The translations under genes and the position numbers were made by a program. From Oxyruncus cristatus (taxonomy: Eukaryota > Chordata > Aves > Passeriformes > Cotingidae), in assembly GCA_013399855.1 (NCBI GenBank), contig VXAY01001209.1, positions 372,239 to 436,238 of the forward strand: a stretch of DNA of 64,000 bases. The letters run 5' to 3'. Shown here piece by piece: positions 23,901 to 35,817 of this stretch. The stretch's first letter is position 1, and each line of letters opens with the position of its first letter. A model generated the notes under the pieces. That model ran no database searches. It had not been told where the DNA came from and saw only the letters and a program-made list of their open reading frames with translations.

Positions 23901-26417
23901 AGTGCTTTTTAATATATTTCACTGATAGAGTACATTATGTAAATAAGTAAAAATATCTTGCTTGTTGTGCCTAGAGTACAAAAAGAGATTTTATTATTGG
24001 AGTAGCTGTCTGTTTTGCCCTTCAGATGTTTTTTTTTCACTATGCTAACAGAATGAAAGAGAACTAGTTTTCCAGAGTTTTATTGTTGATTTACATTGGA
24101 AAAATGTAAAGACTGAAAATTTTCACTGTAAAGTTATGAGGAGGAAATACTGCATCTGCTTGAAAACCTAAAGTTTGGTTCAGCATTTTCATAATCAAGT
24201 GCTTACCCGTTAAAGACTTCGAAAAAGGATATTGCAATCTCAAGGAACTTAAAGTGTCAGCATTTTAGTATCAGCTCCTACTTTAATACTTTTCTTCACT
24301 TTGAGTAATTTTAGATGGCCTTAGAGTACACACATTGTTCTTTTCATTCTCTCTGTTACTTCGTTAATGGTCCTACGGCTTCATATCAAACATCAGCTTC
24401 CTACTGCCATTAAATATAACGCACTGCAGGTGATCAAAAGCATCTTCCCTTAAATGGTACTGCTTTTTTTCTGGTCCCAAATATACTGCACTTGCAGAAA
24501 CTCAAGCCATTTGTGAAATACTTGGTGTTATATTTTAATAGCTTCCACTTTTTGATTGTAAAATTCTGAGATTTTTTTTTTCTCCTTATTAGTGTTATTC
24601 TCTTCCACTTACCTAATTCAAATAACTCTTACATTTCTCGATCAGTAAAAATGTGGCTGATTTTAATTGATTTTTCTGTGCACTTCTATCGGACTATACA
24701 GCTGTAGGAATAGTATTTACATTTCTATGCCAGCAGCAAGAAAAGCAGATTTTCTCATACTCTCTGAAGTGAGGTTCATAACAGTTCAAAATTGCAGATG
24801 TGTTGTGGAAATACATGTGTAGTGCTCTATTTGTAGGCAGGTAAGTTCCACAGGAAGAGCAGCTACTTGGGCGTAGGAGCAGCTGCGAGATCCCTGCTCT
24901 TCGGTTGTTTCCACAGTTACTGTGTTCTTAACTTCCTGTTAATAGAGCTTTAATGCTGTGTGCCATTGGTTTAGAATTCCTTCCTGCAGCTCCTTGAATT
25001 CTTCCTTGGTATATTTCCATTGGTTCATTTTCCAGTATGTTTCCTTATTTTCTTTGATTAGTTTCAGTATTGGTGAGATAAAATAGGGTAGTTGATATGA
25101 AGATCACATTTTATTCTTGATGCAGGTTTGAGGACTACCCCTTTTGTAATTCAGTTGTAGTAGGTTAATGTGAGGATTGTTAATGGTTGTTATCTAAACT
25201 GAGAAACTAACTTGATTACAAAGCCATAAGGAGAGATAATATTGCCAGTCAAGGAATAGTAATGCAGGTGATACAGGATGGGGAATAGTTTTTCTGCAGC
25301 TGGCTTGAAATACTGAAGGAATAACAGACTTGGTAGTGAAGCTTTGAGGATGCTGCTGACCTGAACTTAGAAGACTTTTAAATGTAGAGTTTGGATCTGT
25401 AACTGTAGATGACTTTATCTAAGCCAGCCCTCTGATTAAAGATAGGCTTGAAGCTCTGCATGATGTATCTTAGCCACAGTTCCTGTGGCAAGGAGCTGTT
25501 GCTCCTTGATTGTGTGTGATAGTTGGAGACTTCTAACTGATTGATGTTGCAGCTATTTATATCGGGGTTGAAATAAACAGGAGACTGTGCTCTTAACTTG
25601 AGAGCTCTCATGAACAGTCGGATCTCAAACTGTAGAACTAGGTGATATTACTTCAAATATTTTTATGAAGCATGGACAGGTTTCCAGTTTGTTTTACTCT
25701 AGTAGTTGAATCATGCCACTGCTGTCTTAATAATGTGAGCTAGTACATCTGAACAGTTAAGTGTTAAGCTACGTTGATTTTTAGTAACTACACCATATTA
25801 GGCAATAGTCACACAAAACAGCTTCCAATTACCTATCCAGTCTCAAATTGCTTATAAAAACCTTACTCCTGTACTTACAATACACCTGGAAACACAAAGT
25901 AGTCAGTTTGCCTGTGAGATAATAGTCTTCTAAATTAATATGAAAGGGTTGTGCATGTTGGAACTCCTTCTCTGCACCACTCAATACTGTATGCTGATCT
26001 GAGGAATAGATAGATGCATTAAATTCAAGCAATCTTTTTCCCTTTTTTCTTCATACAAATGTATATTCCACCTCCAGGTCTGTTCATTTGAGTAAATTAA
26101 AAGTTCTTACATGTTCGGGGCTTAAATATTAATATGTGAAATTACGATGGGATACTGGTGCACTGCAACAGCTTACTTGAGTTTAAATCGTTTGTAAAAC
26201 TATCTGCTTTCGTTTTGCCTTACACTAGTGATGCAGTGCCTGGTATTACTGGTGCCTTGTATTTATTCCCCTGCAGGTGGACCTCACAGTGCAAGAAAAG
26301 GAGAAATACCTTAACGTGTCTCGTTGGTTCAACCACATTCAGCATTACCCAGGTGTCCGGCAACATCTGTCTAATGTCGTCTTCATCAAGAACAGATTAT
26401 ACACAAATGCTCATTAA
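11843..26417 (+). CDS. EEF1E1: EEF1E1 (AIMP3/p18), complete gene, four coding exons
   Basis: Eukaryotic translation elongation factor 1 epsilon-1, an auxiliary protein of the cytosolic multi-aminoacyl-tRNA-synthetase complex. Known roles of the family are binding methionyl-tRNA synthetase through a GST-like fold and, after DNA damage, moving to the nucleus to promote ATM/ATR-p53 signalling. The coding sequence joins 11843-11941, 13941-14141, 19618-19713 and 26277-26417, giving 178 codons plus TAA (human protein 174 aa). All introns are GT-AG and phase 0. The protein has an atypical short N-terminal region (residues 1 to about 55) and a GST C-terminal-like helical domain (about 60-165), with recognisable blocks LLGSTAEEKAVVQQWLEYRV, FTLADIL and QEKEKYLNVSRWF. 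The ATG has A at -3 and G at +4. The extra residues relative to human lie in the Ala/Pro/Gly-rich N-terminus (AAAAPGAAE). There is no frameshift or missing segment, so it should be functional. Confidence 0.97.
11942..13940 (+). other. EEF1E1: EEF1E1 intron 1
   Basis: About 2.0 kb. The CpG island extends to about 12070 and a CR1 3' fragment occupies 12480-12788. The remainder is AT-rich with no exon-like signal. It ends in a polypyrimidine tract TTTTGTTTCCACTTCCAG. Confidence 0.85.
12480..12788 (+). mobile_element. CR1 LINE, 3' fragment in EEF1E1 intron 1
   Basis: CR1 ORF2 C-terminal and 3' UTR sequence in sense orientation. Landmarks are CTGAAAGGAGGTTGTAGTGAG at 12489, GTAGTGGAGTCACCATCC near 12651, CTTGATGATCTTGAAGGTCT near 12739, and an ATGATTCTTTGATTCT end. 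The tail differs from the copy at 10985-11455 (phrase GCAGTGCTGGGCTTGATGATC), so the two belong to different CR1 subfamilies and inserted separately. Confidence 0.9.
13941..14141 (+). CDS. EEF1E1: EEF1E1 coding exon 2 (residues 34-100)
   Basis: Acceptor CCACTTCCAG, donor GTAAGG, 201 bases, phase 0 at both ends. It encodes VPVLQTNNGPGLTGLMTIAA through SSKEDTRIILK. This is the most conserved part, spanning the linker and first helices of the GST-C-like domain. Confidence 0.96.
14142..19617 (+). other. EEF1E1: EEF1E1 intron 2
   Basis: About 5.5 kb of AT-rich sequence without recognisable CR1 or coding content. Short A and T tracts are present (for example near 15545 and 18894). It ends in CTTTTTTTAG before exon 3. 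Confidence 0.8.
19618..19713 (+). CDS. EEF1E1: EEF1E1 coding exon 3 (residues 101-132)
   Basis: 96 bases, phase 0 at both ends, donor GTAAGC. It encodes DLNMHLEDKVYLAGNIFTLA and then DILMYYGLHHIM, the FTLADI helix motif typical of GST-C-like domains in translation factors. Confidence 0.95.
19714..26276 (+). other. EEF1E1: EEF1E1 intron 3
   Basis: About 6.6 kb, AT-rich. Contains a 15-base unit repeated about 2.5 times at 20253-20292 (GGGGTGCTAGT core), a neighbouring C-rich patch to about 20330, and scattered A/T runs. No exon or full repeat was recognised. The acceptor is CCCCTGCAG. Confidence 0.8.
26277..26417 (+). CDS. EEF1E1: EEF1E1 coding exon 4 (residues 133-178, stop)
   Basis: Encodes VDLTVQEKEKYLNVSRWFNH and then IQHYPGVRQHLSNVVFIKNR, ending LYTNAH with TAA at 26415-26417. 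A longer open frame over the same bases (26158-26460) is a different, non-homologous frame. Confidence 0.96.
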   Translation: MDLTVQEKEKYLNVSRWFNHIQHYPGVRQHLSNVVFIKNRLYTNAH

Positions 26418-26945
26418 GGAAAATCTTAATGTCGTGTTGGAAGCAGGTTTGGGAGTTTAGAAGTTATACTGTCCAAAGCCACTAGTAGCAAATATTGTTT
26501 TGTAACCTTCTGTATATGAACCAAAACTGTTAATGCCTCAGATAATACAGTTGCATTGAATTGCTGTTGTTTATTCAAGAATTTGAACTAAAGAATTGTA
26601 TCATGTATCTGATTAAATGCAGCAGTGGTAGAAAGATGGAAATTGAGTTTTAATTCACTATTTAAAAAAAAAATTTAAAGTTCCTTTAATTAAACATTCA
26701 AGTGGAATTACCTGATCTTTATAGGAAGTAATTGGTTATTTTCCTTCAATTATCCTCTCATTTTGCTATTTATTGAATTTTGATGTATGTCATCCCGCTT
26801 TCTTTTCATTTTGTTTTCCATGGATGTTTACACTAGTTTTGTAAAAGTTCAGAGCTATATTGTGTGCCAAGGATGTGAAAAAGGGAACATGCAAATGTTA
26901 CAAAGTATTTATGTGACTGAATAAATTATTTTAAAACTGTAGTTT
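26418..26945 (+). promoter_or_regulatory. EEF1E1: EEF1E1 3' UTR with poly(A) signals
   Basis: The 3' untranslated region ends most likely about 20 bases after AATAAA at 26920-26925, which is followed by a T- and GT-rich stretch. A weaker ATTAAA lies at 26689-26694. The cleavage position is inferred. Confidence 0.65.
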
Positions 26946-29900
26946 TAATTTGGCTGTGAAACTTTCTAGTTTTTATTGAGTTAGGAAAATGAAGATTTTT
27001 GAAAGGTTAGTTCATTTCCTACTTCATTTTGTGGTATACTGTTTTGCTTCTAGAAACATTTTCTTTCAAATTGGGTAGAAAAGTTAGTGTTCTCAAACAT
27101 TTTGAGTGTGCCTCACTTCATTTCTTACACAAGTGTGAATGCAAGTTTCAAAATTGTAAAACACCAACCAAAAAAACCCACCCAAACCCCACCTCAACAA
27201 AACCAATGAAAAACCTCAGCTTAAGATAAGATAATGAGGTGGTCTGTTAAGTTCACTAGCAATGTTTTAAAGTTGGATTTAAAAACAGCAACACTCTTGT
27301 TGAGTCGTACATTTGGATGGGTCATTTTAACTGTGGAATGTGGTCCCTCCATTTTTAACAAATTTAAGAGTGCTAATTTTAATTAGTTAAATATCTTCTG
27401 CACAATTCAGTTACCGTTTCTTTTAACACATGAAAGAAAAAAATTGATATTTTAATTGATAAATTGACTTCTATGTTGGTTTCTACGTCAGTGTTTAGCA
27501 GACAACTTCATTTGTACATTCTTTAGTCTTAACCTGTGTGCTACTTTAGGGACTTCCCACCAAGTAAATACAAATACGAAGATATCTTGGACAGATGTTT
27601 GAACATTTTGAATGTTACAGGTCCTTAAAAAAAAAAAAAAAGGTAGGTAGGTAATTAAAATGTGTCCCGATTCACAAATGGACACAAGAAAATTGTAAGT
27701 GTAAGCATAACATGGACAATGCTGGGCTCTAGTAAGTGTTTTCTGTATGGATATAATTTGTATAGAGGGTTCACAGGTACACCAAGTTACTTTTAGAGTG
27801 AAAATACTTAATTTCAGAAGTTTCTCATCATTTTCCAGGAGTTTTAAATCTCTGCTTCTACCATGTCTCAGCTACTCTTACTCCTTGCTGTTTAGAAGCT
27901 CACCTTCTGTACTTAAAAAGATCTTACTGAAATCTTGAGATCTGTTCGAGGAATTGTGGAGTGGGCTTTAGTACAAACGTGTTAGAGACTTCATGATCCA
28001 AATTTTTTGCATCTGATTACCTGAAAGCTTCAGGTGTTTGCTGTCAGTGCTTGCTGCACTCTTAATTCCCAATTTATTCATACATTTGCTACCTAGTATT
28101 ATGTATACAAGTGAGTTTGGTTTTTCCCTTAATTATGTGTGGGAGCAAGTGGTAGGACTTAAAAAAATACCTACACTTCTACTCAATTCCACTGTAATGA
28201 GCTGTTTTCTGTTTCAGAAGGGGAGCACGGATGTGAATCATCAGTCCCTTTGTTCAGGGTTTAGGGAAGTTTCACTTTCATCTTACAGATTTATTGTTTT
28301 TATCTATGCTATTCCAAGTGAGAATTATTTATGTTTTGTGAAGTGTACATGGAAGTCCTCGTATGTGAGAACAGAAGCTTATGTTACAGCTGAGACCACT
28401 GAAATGCAACCAGAGCTAAATATTGCTAAAAACAATACTGTCATCTTTTCAGGCAGGTTTTGTAGAGATGTTGCTACAAATTGTCATTGTTTTAATCCCA
28501 AATAGCTGCTCTTTCCAAGTATTGGGATTTCTCAAATTGCCTACATGCTGCCGCTGCAGTATCCCCTAGCCTCTTGTGCCAGTTTTATTTTCTCTGGTGT
28601 AGAACAGAAGTGTTACTTGCTGCTGAAATACTATAAAAAAAAACTCATCTAGCAGAAAGATGAAATGTTTAGAGTTGGATCGGTAATATTTAACTCTTTA
28701 CTATCTAAAAGGTATTTGGTCATTATCATATGGTGATATGAGCATATTTCAGTTTTCTCTCTCCTGCACAGAGAAACTTAAAGGGATAGAGGGTTAAAAG
28801 CAAAGAAGAATGGAGACTTTGCCTTTAGAGAGATGACTGGGAAAACCAGATAGTATTTATTTTTCTCCCATGTCTCCCTTTCTGTCTAATGCCTTTTGAT
28901 CAAGGACAACCAAATCTGTAAAGTAACTTCTGAGAAATCACACAAATGTAGCTGAGTCTATCTGAGACTCTGTGAGGTACATTTTTTACAGTTATACTTC
29001 ATAATTTTTACAGATGAGGTGTACTCTAGTGTGAGCTGTCACATTAACATTGATGGTCAGTATAAAGGGTGTGCATGGGTAAATCTTCAGCTGTTTTTAA
29101 AGGTACTTCCACCTGTCTTTCTGTAATATTTTATTATACTTTCACTGAACGTTAGTAAAAGAGACCTTTCCTCACAACCCCTTTCTCCTTTCTTGAAACT
29201 TCAGTTGCTGAAGGGCACTATGATGTTTTACTTTTGTTGCTTCGCAGTTTGATGATGATGATGATGACCACAGTGATGTGTGGAATTTATTTTCACAGCA
29301 TTTCATGAGCAGCAACACTTTCATTTGTTAATGTATCTCTTCATTGCAATATTATTAGTTTGCATAATTGTTCTAATTTATTCAAGGGGCCTGACGTGTT
29401 ATGGTCTTTTAAGTATGTGCCTCTGGGACTTGAGGTTGTCGCCATATGGTGAGATAGTGCTGCTTGACAACCTTTCAGCAACTGAAGAATTCAGCAATGA
29501 AATAAATATGATAATTTTAAGTGTTCAGTGAAATCTTACACTTAACCACTTTGACTTTTTTTCCTCTTAATGCAGAGATGACTATTGCTTGTGGACAAGC
29601 CAGGTTGAAACAGGTGTTTGAGTTTTGCATCAGATATGTTAGGAATGTGCTAATTAACAATTTTTAATTGTCTTTGTATGTGTATTAACTTCATTTTTAA
29701 GTGAGAGTTCATGTTGACTTCTGAAGTCTCTAGGGGTAGTTATTGCTCTGAGCCTTATAACTGAGCAACAGTGACCTACAGGAAAATTCAGGTTTAAGAT
29801 GGGATTACAAAAGAGTGAGTAGAAATAAAAAATTTGAAAAGATTACTCTGAACAACTTCTGGTTTACAACTGAAACAGTCTAATCGAGCAGTCCAACCAC

Positions 29901-32900
29901 AGCAAGTACTTGCTTTCGGGAGGTTTGCATCTAGCGAATTGCCAGAGATTCTTTGTGTAGAATGTGTAACTTTTGCCAGTGACGTCTACTAGCTAATATC
30001 TTAGTTGTTTGTCTGTAAGGGGTGATATTTTCATGTATTTCTAATCTTTTTTATTTTGTAATCCTTTTCTGTAGCCTACCCCACCCTCTTCAAAATATTT
30101 TTAAATTGAGTAGCCATTGTCCTAGGAATTTCATACTATTGTCTGAATGTTTGGAAGCTCATGGGCCTAGAAATGGGGAGCGTGTTTTTTGTGAGGTACA
30201 TCTTAAACTTCCTAATAGGTGTTACAGCTCATCAGTATTTTTATAAAATAATTCTTCAATATTAGTTTCTTTCTCTCTTACACACATCTGCATTAATTTC
30301 AGTTATAGCTGATGGATGACTAATCTAGAGTTTTCAGTGTGGGTGTGGATCTTGACTTATTACAGGGAACTGAGACTCTAAATAAGGTGTAATGTAGTTG
30401 TATTTTGCAATTCAAATAAGACACTCCCTTATATTAACTATTTTATATGAAAATGTGACTCAGAAGTGCTTTTGTCTATGAAATGCACCCAAGTAACATT
30501 ACAGATGAAGAAGCAGAAGAACTTAGGTATCTTTATTTTCAGTTAAAAGACAACAGATGATCAGAAATCTGCTTGTCAGTGCTGTTGATTTGGAACAAAG
30601 TGTGTAAAAAGAGATTAGCTGAGAAAGATGGAATAGAACTGTAAAATCATCAAGAAATTCAGTGTAAGCTCTTCTATTCAAAAGTGGTTCATATTCTTTC
30701 TGATCTGTTTGCGTCTCTGCAGGTGATTTATGATTTGTCTGCTACATGAATGCTGAAATTGGGAGCAGATTTTTTTTCAAGTAAATTTGCTTGATATAGC
30801 CATAAATTGATTTTCTAATTGTATGTGTATACAGAACCTAGTATGTAATTTTTTCTACCTTTTTTTGATTTTTTTGCTAGAAAGAGGGATCAGTAGGTCT
30901 ATTTGGGTTTTTTTCCCCCTTCAGTTTTTAATCTTATCGCTTCTTTTAATCTTTGGTGTGTTTCACAGTCTTTAACTTCAAAGTGTAATTGCAATGATGC
31001 AGCTGCTTAATGGATTGCTACATTTAATATTTTCCCCCTAAGAGCAGTATTTCTTCTTTGCATCTATAATTGGATCATGCTGCTGCTGTCCCTGATGGAA
31101 ACGCCAGGTTTCATATTCACCATACACCTGAGCACATGCTTACTCGCTTGGTAATCCTAATATTTTTTTTTTTAATCATAATTGAATTGTATTATGGGGG
31201 GGTGGGTTGTGCTTGAATTTTATTGCAGAATAAATGTGAGGGGAAATGCTATCATGCACCTCTTGCTGCACCAAGCTTTTGGATTCAGGCTGGGTCTTTG
31301 TACCCTACTACTGCACGTCTTGAATGTTAGATTTATAGTAGTTCAGAGCCCAGCTCCAGGGCAATATATAAAGATACCGCAGATTTGGGAGGGGGATTGA
31401 TTTTGTAGGAAGCATTACTTGTTGCTGCTCTGTGCACATTCCTGCAGGCGTGGCCTTTATTTTCCGTGCTGGTAATGACTATAGCCACTGCAGCTGCCGT
31501 GGAACACTGCGCATCCCGTCTCCCACTCTACCGGCAGGCAGAAGGTGAGTAATTTTTCATTGTTGCTGCATCTGAAGGATTACCCTTTCTCCTCCCACAC
31601 TACCTTGGCCCCTTTAGGAAGATTTTCATCTATTAAACTTTCCCTCCTCTGTTGGAGGAATTTAATCTCTTTCAGCATTTTCAGGCTGGTGATCTAATTT
31701 GACAGCTCGTAGGTGATGTCTATTCCTCTTCAAAGAGGCAGGTAGCCCCGGGCTAGCCAGCTGCATTGTGGATTCTGCAGATTTGGCTTGCTGTTCCTGC
31801 TGGGTGTCATCTGTCTTCTTAGTCTTGCGGTGGATAATTTTTGTCCTCCCTAGCATCATCTGCCTGAGCAGTTTCTGCCTGGCAGGCCTGTCCATACAGG
31901 TTGAGCATCAAATACAGTAGCCGCACGGCTAATGTGACAAGGCACTCCTCCAAACAGTGCAGCCCCGGGCCTGCTTTGGCCAGCATCGGCATCACAGCCC
32001 ACAAACTTCCAGCCATCATGATCGTGGTCTTGGTCTCCCATCACGGGTGCAGCCCATGGACTTATTCTGCTGGCGCAAAGTATGTGCCCCGCCTCGCCCT
32101 CTTAAGGGCCGTCGCTCCGATTCTTCCCATCTGGGCAGATGTCTGCCTCAACAGGTTTGGGTTTCCCTGCCTGTTGCCGGCATTTGACTCGGACACCGCC
32201 ACTTGGATGCAATAATACTTTAGTGGATTATCATTGCTAGACAGCCTGTGGGGGAAATGACAGGACTCGGCACGTTCATCTGAAGATTTTGCAATTCGGA
32301 GTGCTGCTAACACTAATGGGAAGTGGCAGGGTGATCCCTAAAAGAGAAAGCGGGTTCCATTGCACGGCAAAAGTGACAGAGGTTGTTTAGCCTATCTTCC
32401 AAAAAAATACATGATGACTGCATATGTTGATTTTCATGCTCCAAGCCATTGCTATTTCCATATTTCTGTGACTTGATGACTACTTTCTACAAACTGACAG
32501 GTTAGGGGCTCCACAAGTATTGTCTTTTTATAGCCATCACCTCTTTAAGTCCTCCTTAATTTTTTTGAGTATGTTTTGAAAATAAGCTTGATGGGGCAGT
32601 GAGAGTAAGTGGGGGGGGGAACAACAAAACAGACGTAAATGCAACAATAAAGCATATTCTTTAAAAAAAACAGCTATTCTAAGAAAGGAGGAATGGTTTC
32701 AGGACAGTAGTCCTAGAAACCAATGCAGCTGCCTGTCACAGGATTTGGCCTTGTTGCATTCCCGTAATTCCGAACCTGACATTATTCATGATGTAAGAAC
32801 TGTTTCCTAGAAATGCAGTAGTTGCAGAGCCCCTTCTCTATAGGATTTCCTCCTTAACAAATAAAAAGCTGGAGCACAGGGCTTAGAGGGGCAAACAACT

Positions 32901-33974
32901 TGTCTGAGAGAGAGACTACGAAAGGATGGCAGCTAGGCAGGAAAGGGATAAAATTAACATATTAACAATTCTACCCCAAATTATTAGTGATGATGGAGCC
33001 AGCTGGAATATCCCACAGATATTATTAATATATGAGCACTAGTGTAATCTAATGGTAATTGTCAGTTGCTTATGTGCTTTGAATTCAAATGAGAAAATAT
33101 AAATACCAATCTGTAGGTTGCAAGAGGTGGTTACTTCAGGGTGAAAAAAAGATTGTATGGAAGGGAACTATTTTTTAAATAATTCTTATATCTGCTAATT
33201 ATCTAATATTTACCGACTTTGTAACAGTGAAGGAGTGAAAGACTTTTAGATTATTTATTTATAATGAATTTAGTTATAATGTTAGTTAAGTATTGAATAC
33301 TTCCCAGTGTGGGATGCATTTTATTATTTAAACAGATTCTAACTGTATTTTGACTGATTTTGGAGTAGATTGTTCAAAAAAAACCAATTCACTTATTTTT
33401 AGCCCCGAGTTTAGAAGATTATAGGTATTGTCAAAACTCATATAGTAATTTTAGTGAACAGTTTCTGAGCTTTGATGATGAGACACAAAATTTATAATAG
33501 GATCATTTTTTGTGTCAGTTGTAATAGCTTTTAAAAGTCCCTTTTTTTTCTCAGCCACACAATTGCTCCTACATATAAAAGCTATGGAGAATAGAACATG
33601 GACAGAGCTTCTAGGAAAGAAGTATATATTGCTCCTGTTTTCTGTGAATAAACTAGTAATTGTTCCAGCTAAACTGGCTCCTTTGTGGTATTTCATGTCA
33701 GGACACTGAAGCTGCAGCAGCTGTAGCAGAATTTGTGGTCCAGTTCTTTCTTCATTTACCACACAATGACACTGTGTGGTGTGTATTGCAAATTTTAAAA
33801 AAATGTATAAAAGGAGATGCCTATAGATGCCTAACTAGGATCAACCTATTCTAAAAGTTATTGAGTTTACGTGGCATGAAGAAAAAGTCCCAAACAGAAG
33901 TTAATATACTGTAATTTATAAGGGGGGAGGTGGTAAAGGGGGAGGTATATTGAAAACATCCTGGTGCTGTCAGA
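26946..33974. other. Intergenic region between EEF1E1 and BLOC1S5, left part
   Basis: AT-rich, with no gene recognised. A 155-codon + strand frame at 28038-28505 starts with a hydrophobic stretch (MLSVLAALLIPNLFIHLLPS) but has no known similarity that I can name. A GAT microsatellite lies at 29251-29267. A CpG-rich islet at 31440-32350 is described separately. Confidence 0.6.
31440..32350. other. CpG-rich islet of unknown nature
   Basis: Roughly 900 bases in which CpG is frequent (more than 20 by eye), while flanking sequence is AT-rich and nearly CpG-free. On the + strand a splice-like unit is visible: acceptor CACATTCCTGCAG ending at 31447, an open segment, and donor GTGAGT at 31544. On the - strand, overlapping open frames run over 32313-31662 in three frames. 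It could be a decayed processed pseudogene on the - strand, a noncoding-RNA promoter and exon, or an unrecognised repeat. No product can be named. Confidence 0.35.
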
Positions 33975-34450
33975 GTCACAGAATGGGGTCAGTTTGGAAG
34001 GGACCACAGTTGGTCATGTGCTCCAACCTCCCTGCTCAATCAGGGCCATCCTAGAGCACAGAGCACAGGATTGCGTCCAGACGGTTCTTGAATATCTCCG
34101 GTGAGGGAGGGTCTACAACATCTCTGGGCGATCTGTTACAGTGTGTGGTCACCCACACAGTAAAGAAGTTCTTCCTCATGTTCAGGTGGAACTTCCTGTG
34201 CACCAATTTCTACCTGTTGCCTCTTGTCCTATTGCTTGGCACCACCAAGATGAGCCTGGGTCTGTCTTTTCAACACCCTCCCTTCACATACTTACAGACA
34301 CTAATGAGGTCCTCTCAGTCATTTCTTTTCAAGGCTGAACAAGCCCTGTTTTCCTCAGCCTCTCTTCATAAGAGAGATGCTCCAGTCTGCCAATCAACTT
34401 CGTAGCTCTCTGCTGGACTTGCTCCAGGAGCTCCATGTCTCTCTTGTACT
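33975..34450 (-). mobile_element. CR1 LINE, 3' fragment, antisense
   Basis: The + strand shows the reverse complement of a CR1 3' end: CACAGAATGGGGTCAG, GGAAGGGACCACAG, then the antisense ORF2 region with AAAGAAGTTCTTCCTCATGTT and GCTGAACAAGCCCTG, ending near GGACTTGCTCCAGGAGCTCC. Frames are broken, so it is a 5'-truncated dead copy. The right boundary is approximate. Confidence 0.88.
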
Positions 34451-34849
34451 GATCAGCCTCTTTTGTACTCTCAAATAGTTTTAAAAGAAATATATACGGA
34501 TTTTACATAATTTTTGCCCTTTTTTTCTTTGTATAGTTGTAACAGACTGCTGCTTTTATTTTTTTCTTTCAGCTGTTTTCAGCAGTTGTTACTCAGGTTT
34601 GCTACACGCAGAAGGCAAGTAGGTTTCCTGAATGCGTGTCTCTTACTATGATGCCTTAAGCCCTAATAGTAGTGTTTTTTTAGTTTTCTAATTTTTGTAA
34701 GCTTTATAAGTTTTATAAGCAGTAGAAGTAGTTTTAAAAGCAGCAGCCCTTGTTCCCTTACCCCGTAGTAAATTCCTAACCCTTTTACCCCACTCTATGC
34801 TCCCCATATCAAATCTACCCCTGAAGTCAGTAGAAGATGTTTAGTCTCA

Positions 34850-35215
34850 TGTCAAGGCAAGGCCTAAGCTGTTTGGGAACACCCGGATTAGGGCCTGAAC
34901 AACAAAACAGGGTCAAAGACTAGGTAACTGTGTACCCTTTGTGCTCTGAAGATGATGAAGATGATGAAGGAGTGGTCCCAAAATGACCCCAGACCCAATT
35001 CTTGGGGGTGGGTCAGAGGGTGGACCAGAGCAAAGTTAAGAGGCGGACACATTTTAGGATTGGTCAATTAGTATTATAAAAGATGTAACACAGCTGTATT
35101 CTGGGGTGCGCATCTTGTAATAACTATTTGCTATAGCACAGTAAATCCTTTCCTTATCTCACCCCAGTTAACTGCTCCAGAGTTTTTTTTAAGTTCAGGT
35201 GCTAGCAGGCATCAC
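34850..35215 (+). mobile_element. Probable solo LTR of an avian endogenous retrovirus
   Basis: LTR-like promoter and terminator spacing on the + strand: an ATTGG (CCAAT) box at 35059-35063, TATAAAAG at 35075-35082, a short R-like segment, AGTAAA at 35140-35145, then a T-rich U5-like part. It is bracketed by possible TG (34850) and CA (35213-35214) ends. No gag, pol or env sequence flanks it, so it would be a solo LTR left by recombination. No target duplication was found and the family is not identified. A GATGAA microsatellite lies inside at 34949-34970. Confidence 0.5.
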
Positions 35216-35226
35216 TATATTGTCTG

Positions 35227-35650
35227 AATCACAGAATTAATGAGATTGGAAAAGACCTCTGAGATCATCGAGTCCAACCTATGACTGAACACCATGCCAT
35301 CAACTAGACTATGGCACTGAGTGCCGCATCCAGTCTCTTCTTAATAAACACCTCCAGAGATGGTGATTCCAGCACCTCCCTGGACAGCCCGTTCCAATGT
35401 TTAATCCCTCTTTCTGGGAAGAAATTCCTCCTGTTGTCCAACCTGAACTTCCCCTGGCACACCTTGAGGCCTTTTCCTCTCGTCCTGTCGCTGGTTGCCC
35501 GGCTACAATCTCCTTTCCGGTAGTTGTAGAGAGCGATAAGGTCCCCCCCGACCCTCCTTTTCTCCAGGCGAAACAACCCCAGCTCCCTCAGCCGCATCTC
35601 ACAGGACACGCGCTCCAGACCCTTCACCAGGTCCGCTCCCCTTCTCCCCG
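35227..35650 (-). mobile_element. CR1 LINE, 3' fragment, antisense, next to BLOC1S5 promoter
   Basis: The reverse complement of a CR1 3' end starts at ATCACAGAATTAATGAGATTG. On the - strand the ORF2 C-terminus is readable for about 110 codons ([20 protein letters not shown] and [16 protein letters not shown]), with only small lesions, so this is a comparatively young copy. It ends about 350 bases before the BLOC1S5 ATG, at the left edge of the GC-rich promoter. Confidence 0.92.
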
Positions 35651-35701
35651 TGCCCTTCCCTTCTCCTAAAACAGCACCCATCAAATGACCGAACTCCCGG
35701 G

Positions 35702-35734
35702 TGTGTTCGGGCTGTGTTCGGGCTGTGTTCGAAA
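35702..35734 (+). repeat. Three tandem copies of an 11-base unit
   Basis: TGTGTTCGGGC at 35702-35712 and 35713-35723, then the diverged copy TGTGTTCGAAA at 35724-35734, lying between the CR1 element and the BLOC1S5 CpG island. Confidence 0.9.
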
Positions 35735-35817
35735 TAGATGCCGCCGCGGCGGGCGCGCCGCGATGACCTCACGCCGCGGCACCGGGGCCCTGCGGAAGCT
35801 CTGCGGGCCGGGGCGGG

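Noticed and set aside
26158..26460. 100-codon frame overlapping EEF1E1 exon 4
   Set aside because: Its frame differs from the conserved EEF1E1 frame, which explains the exon completely.
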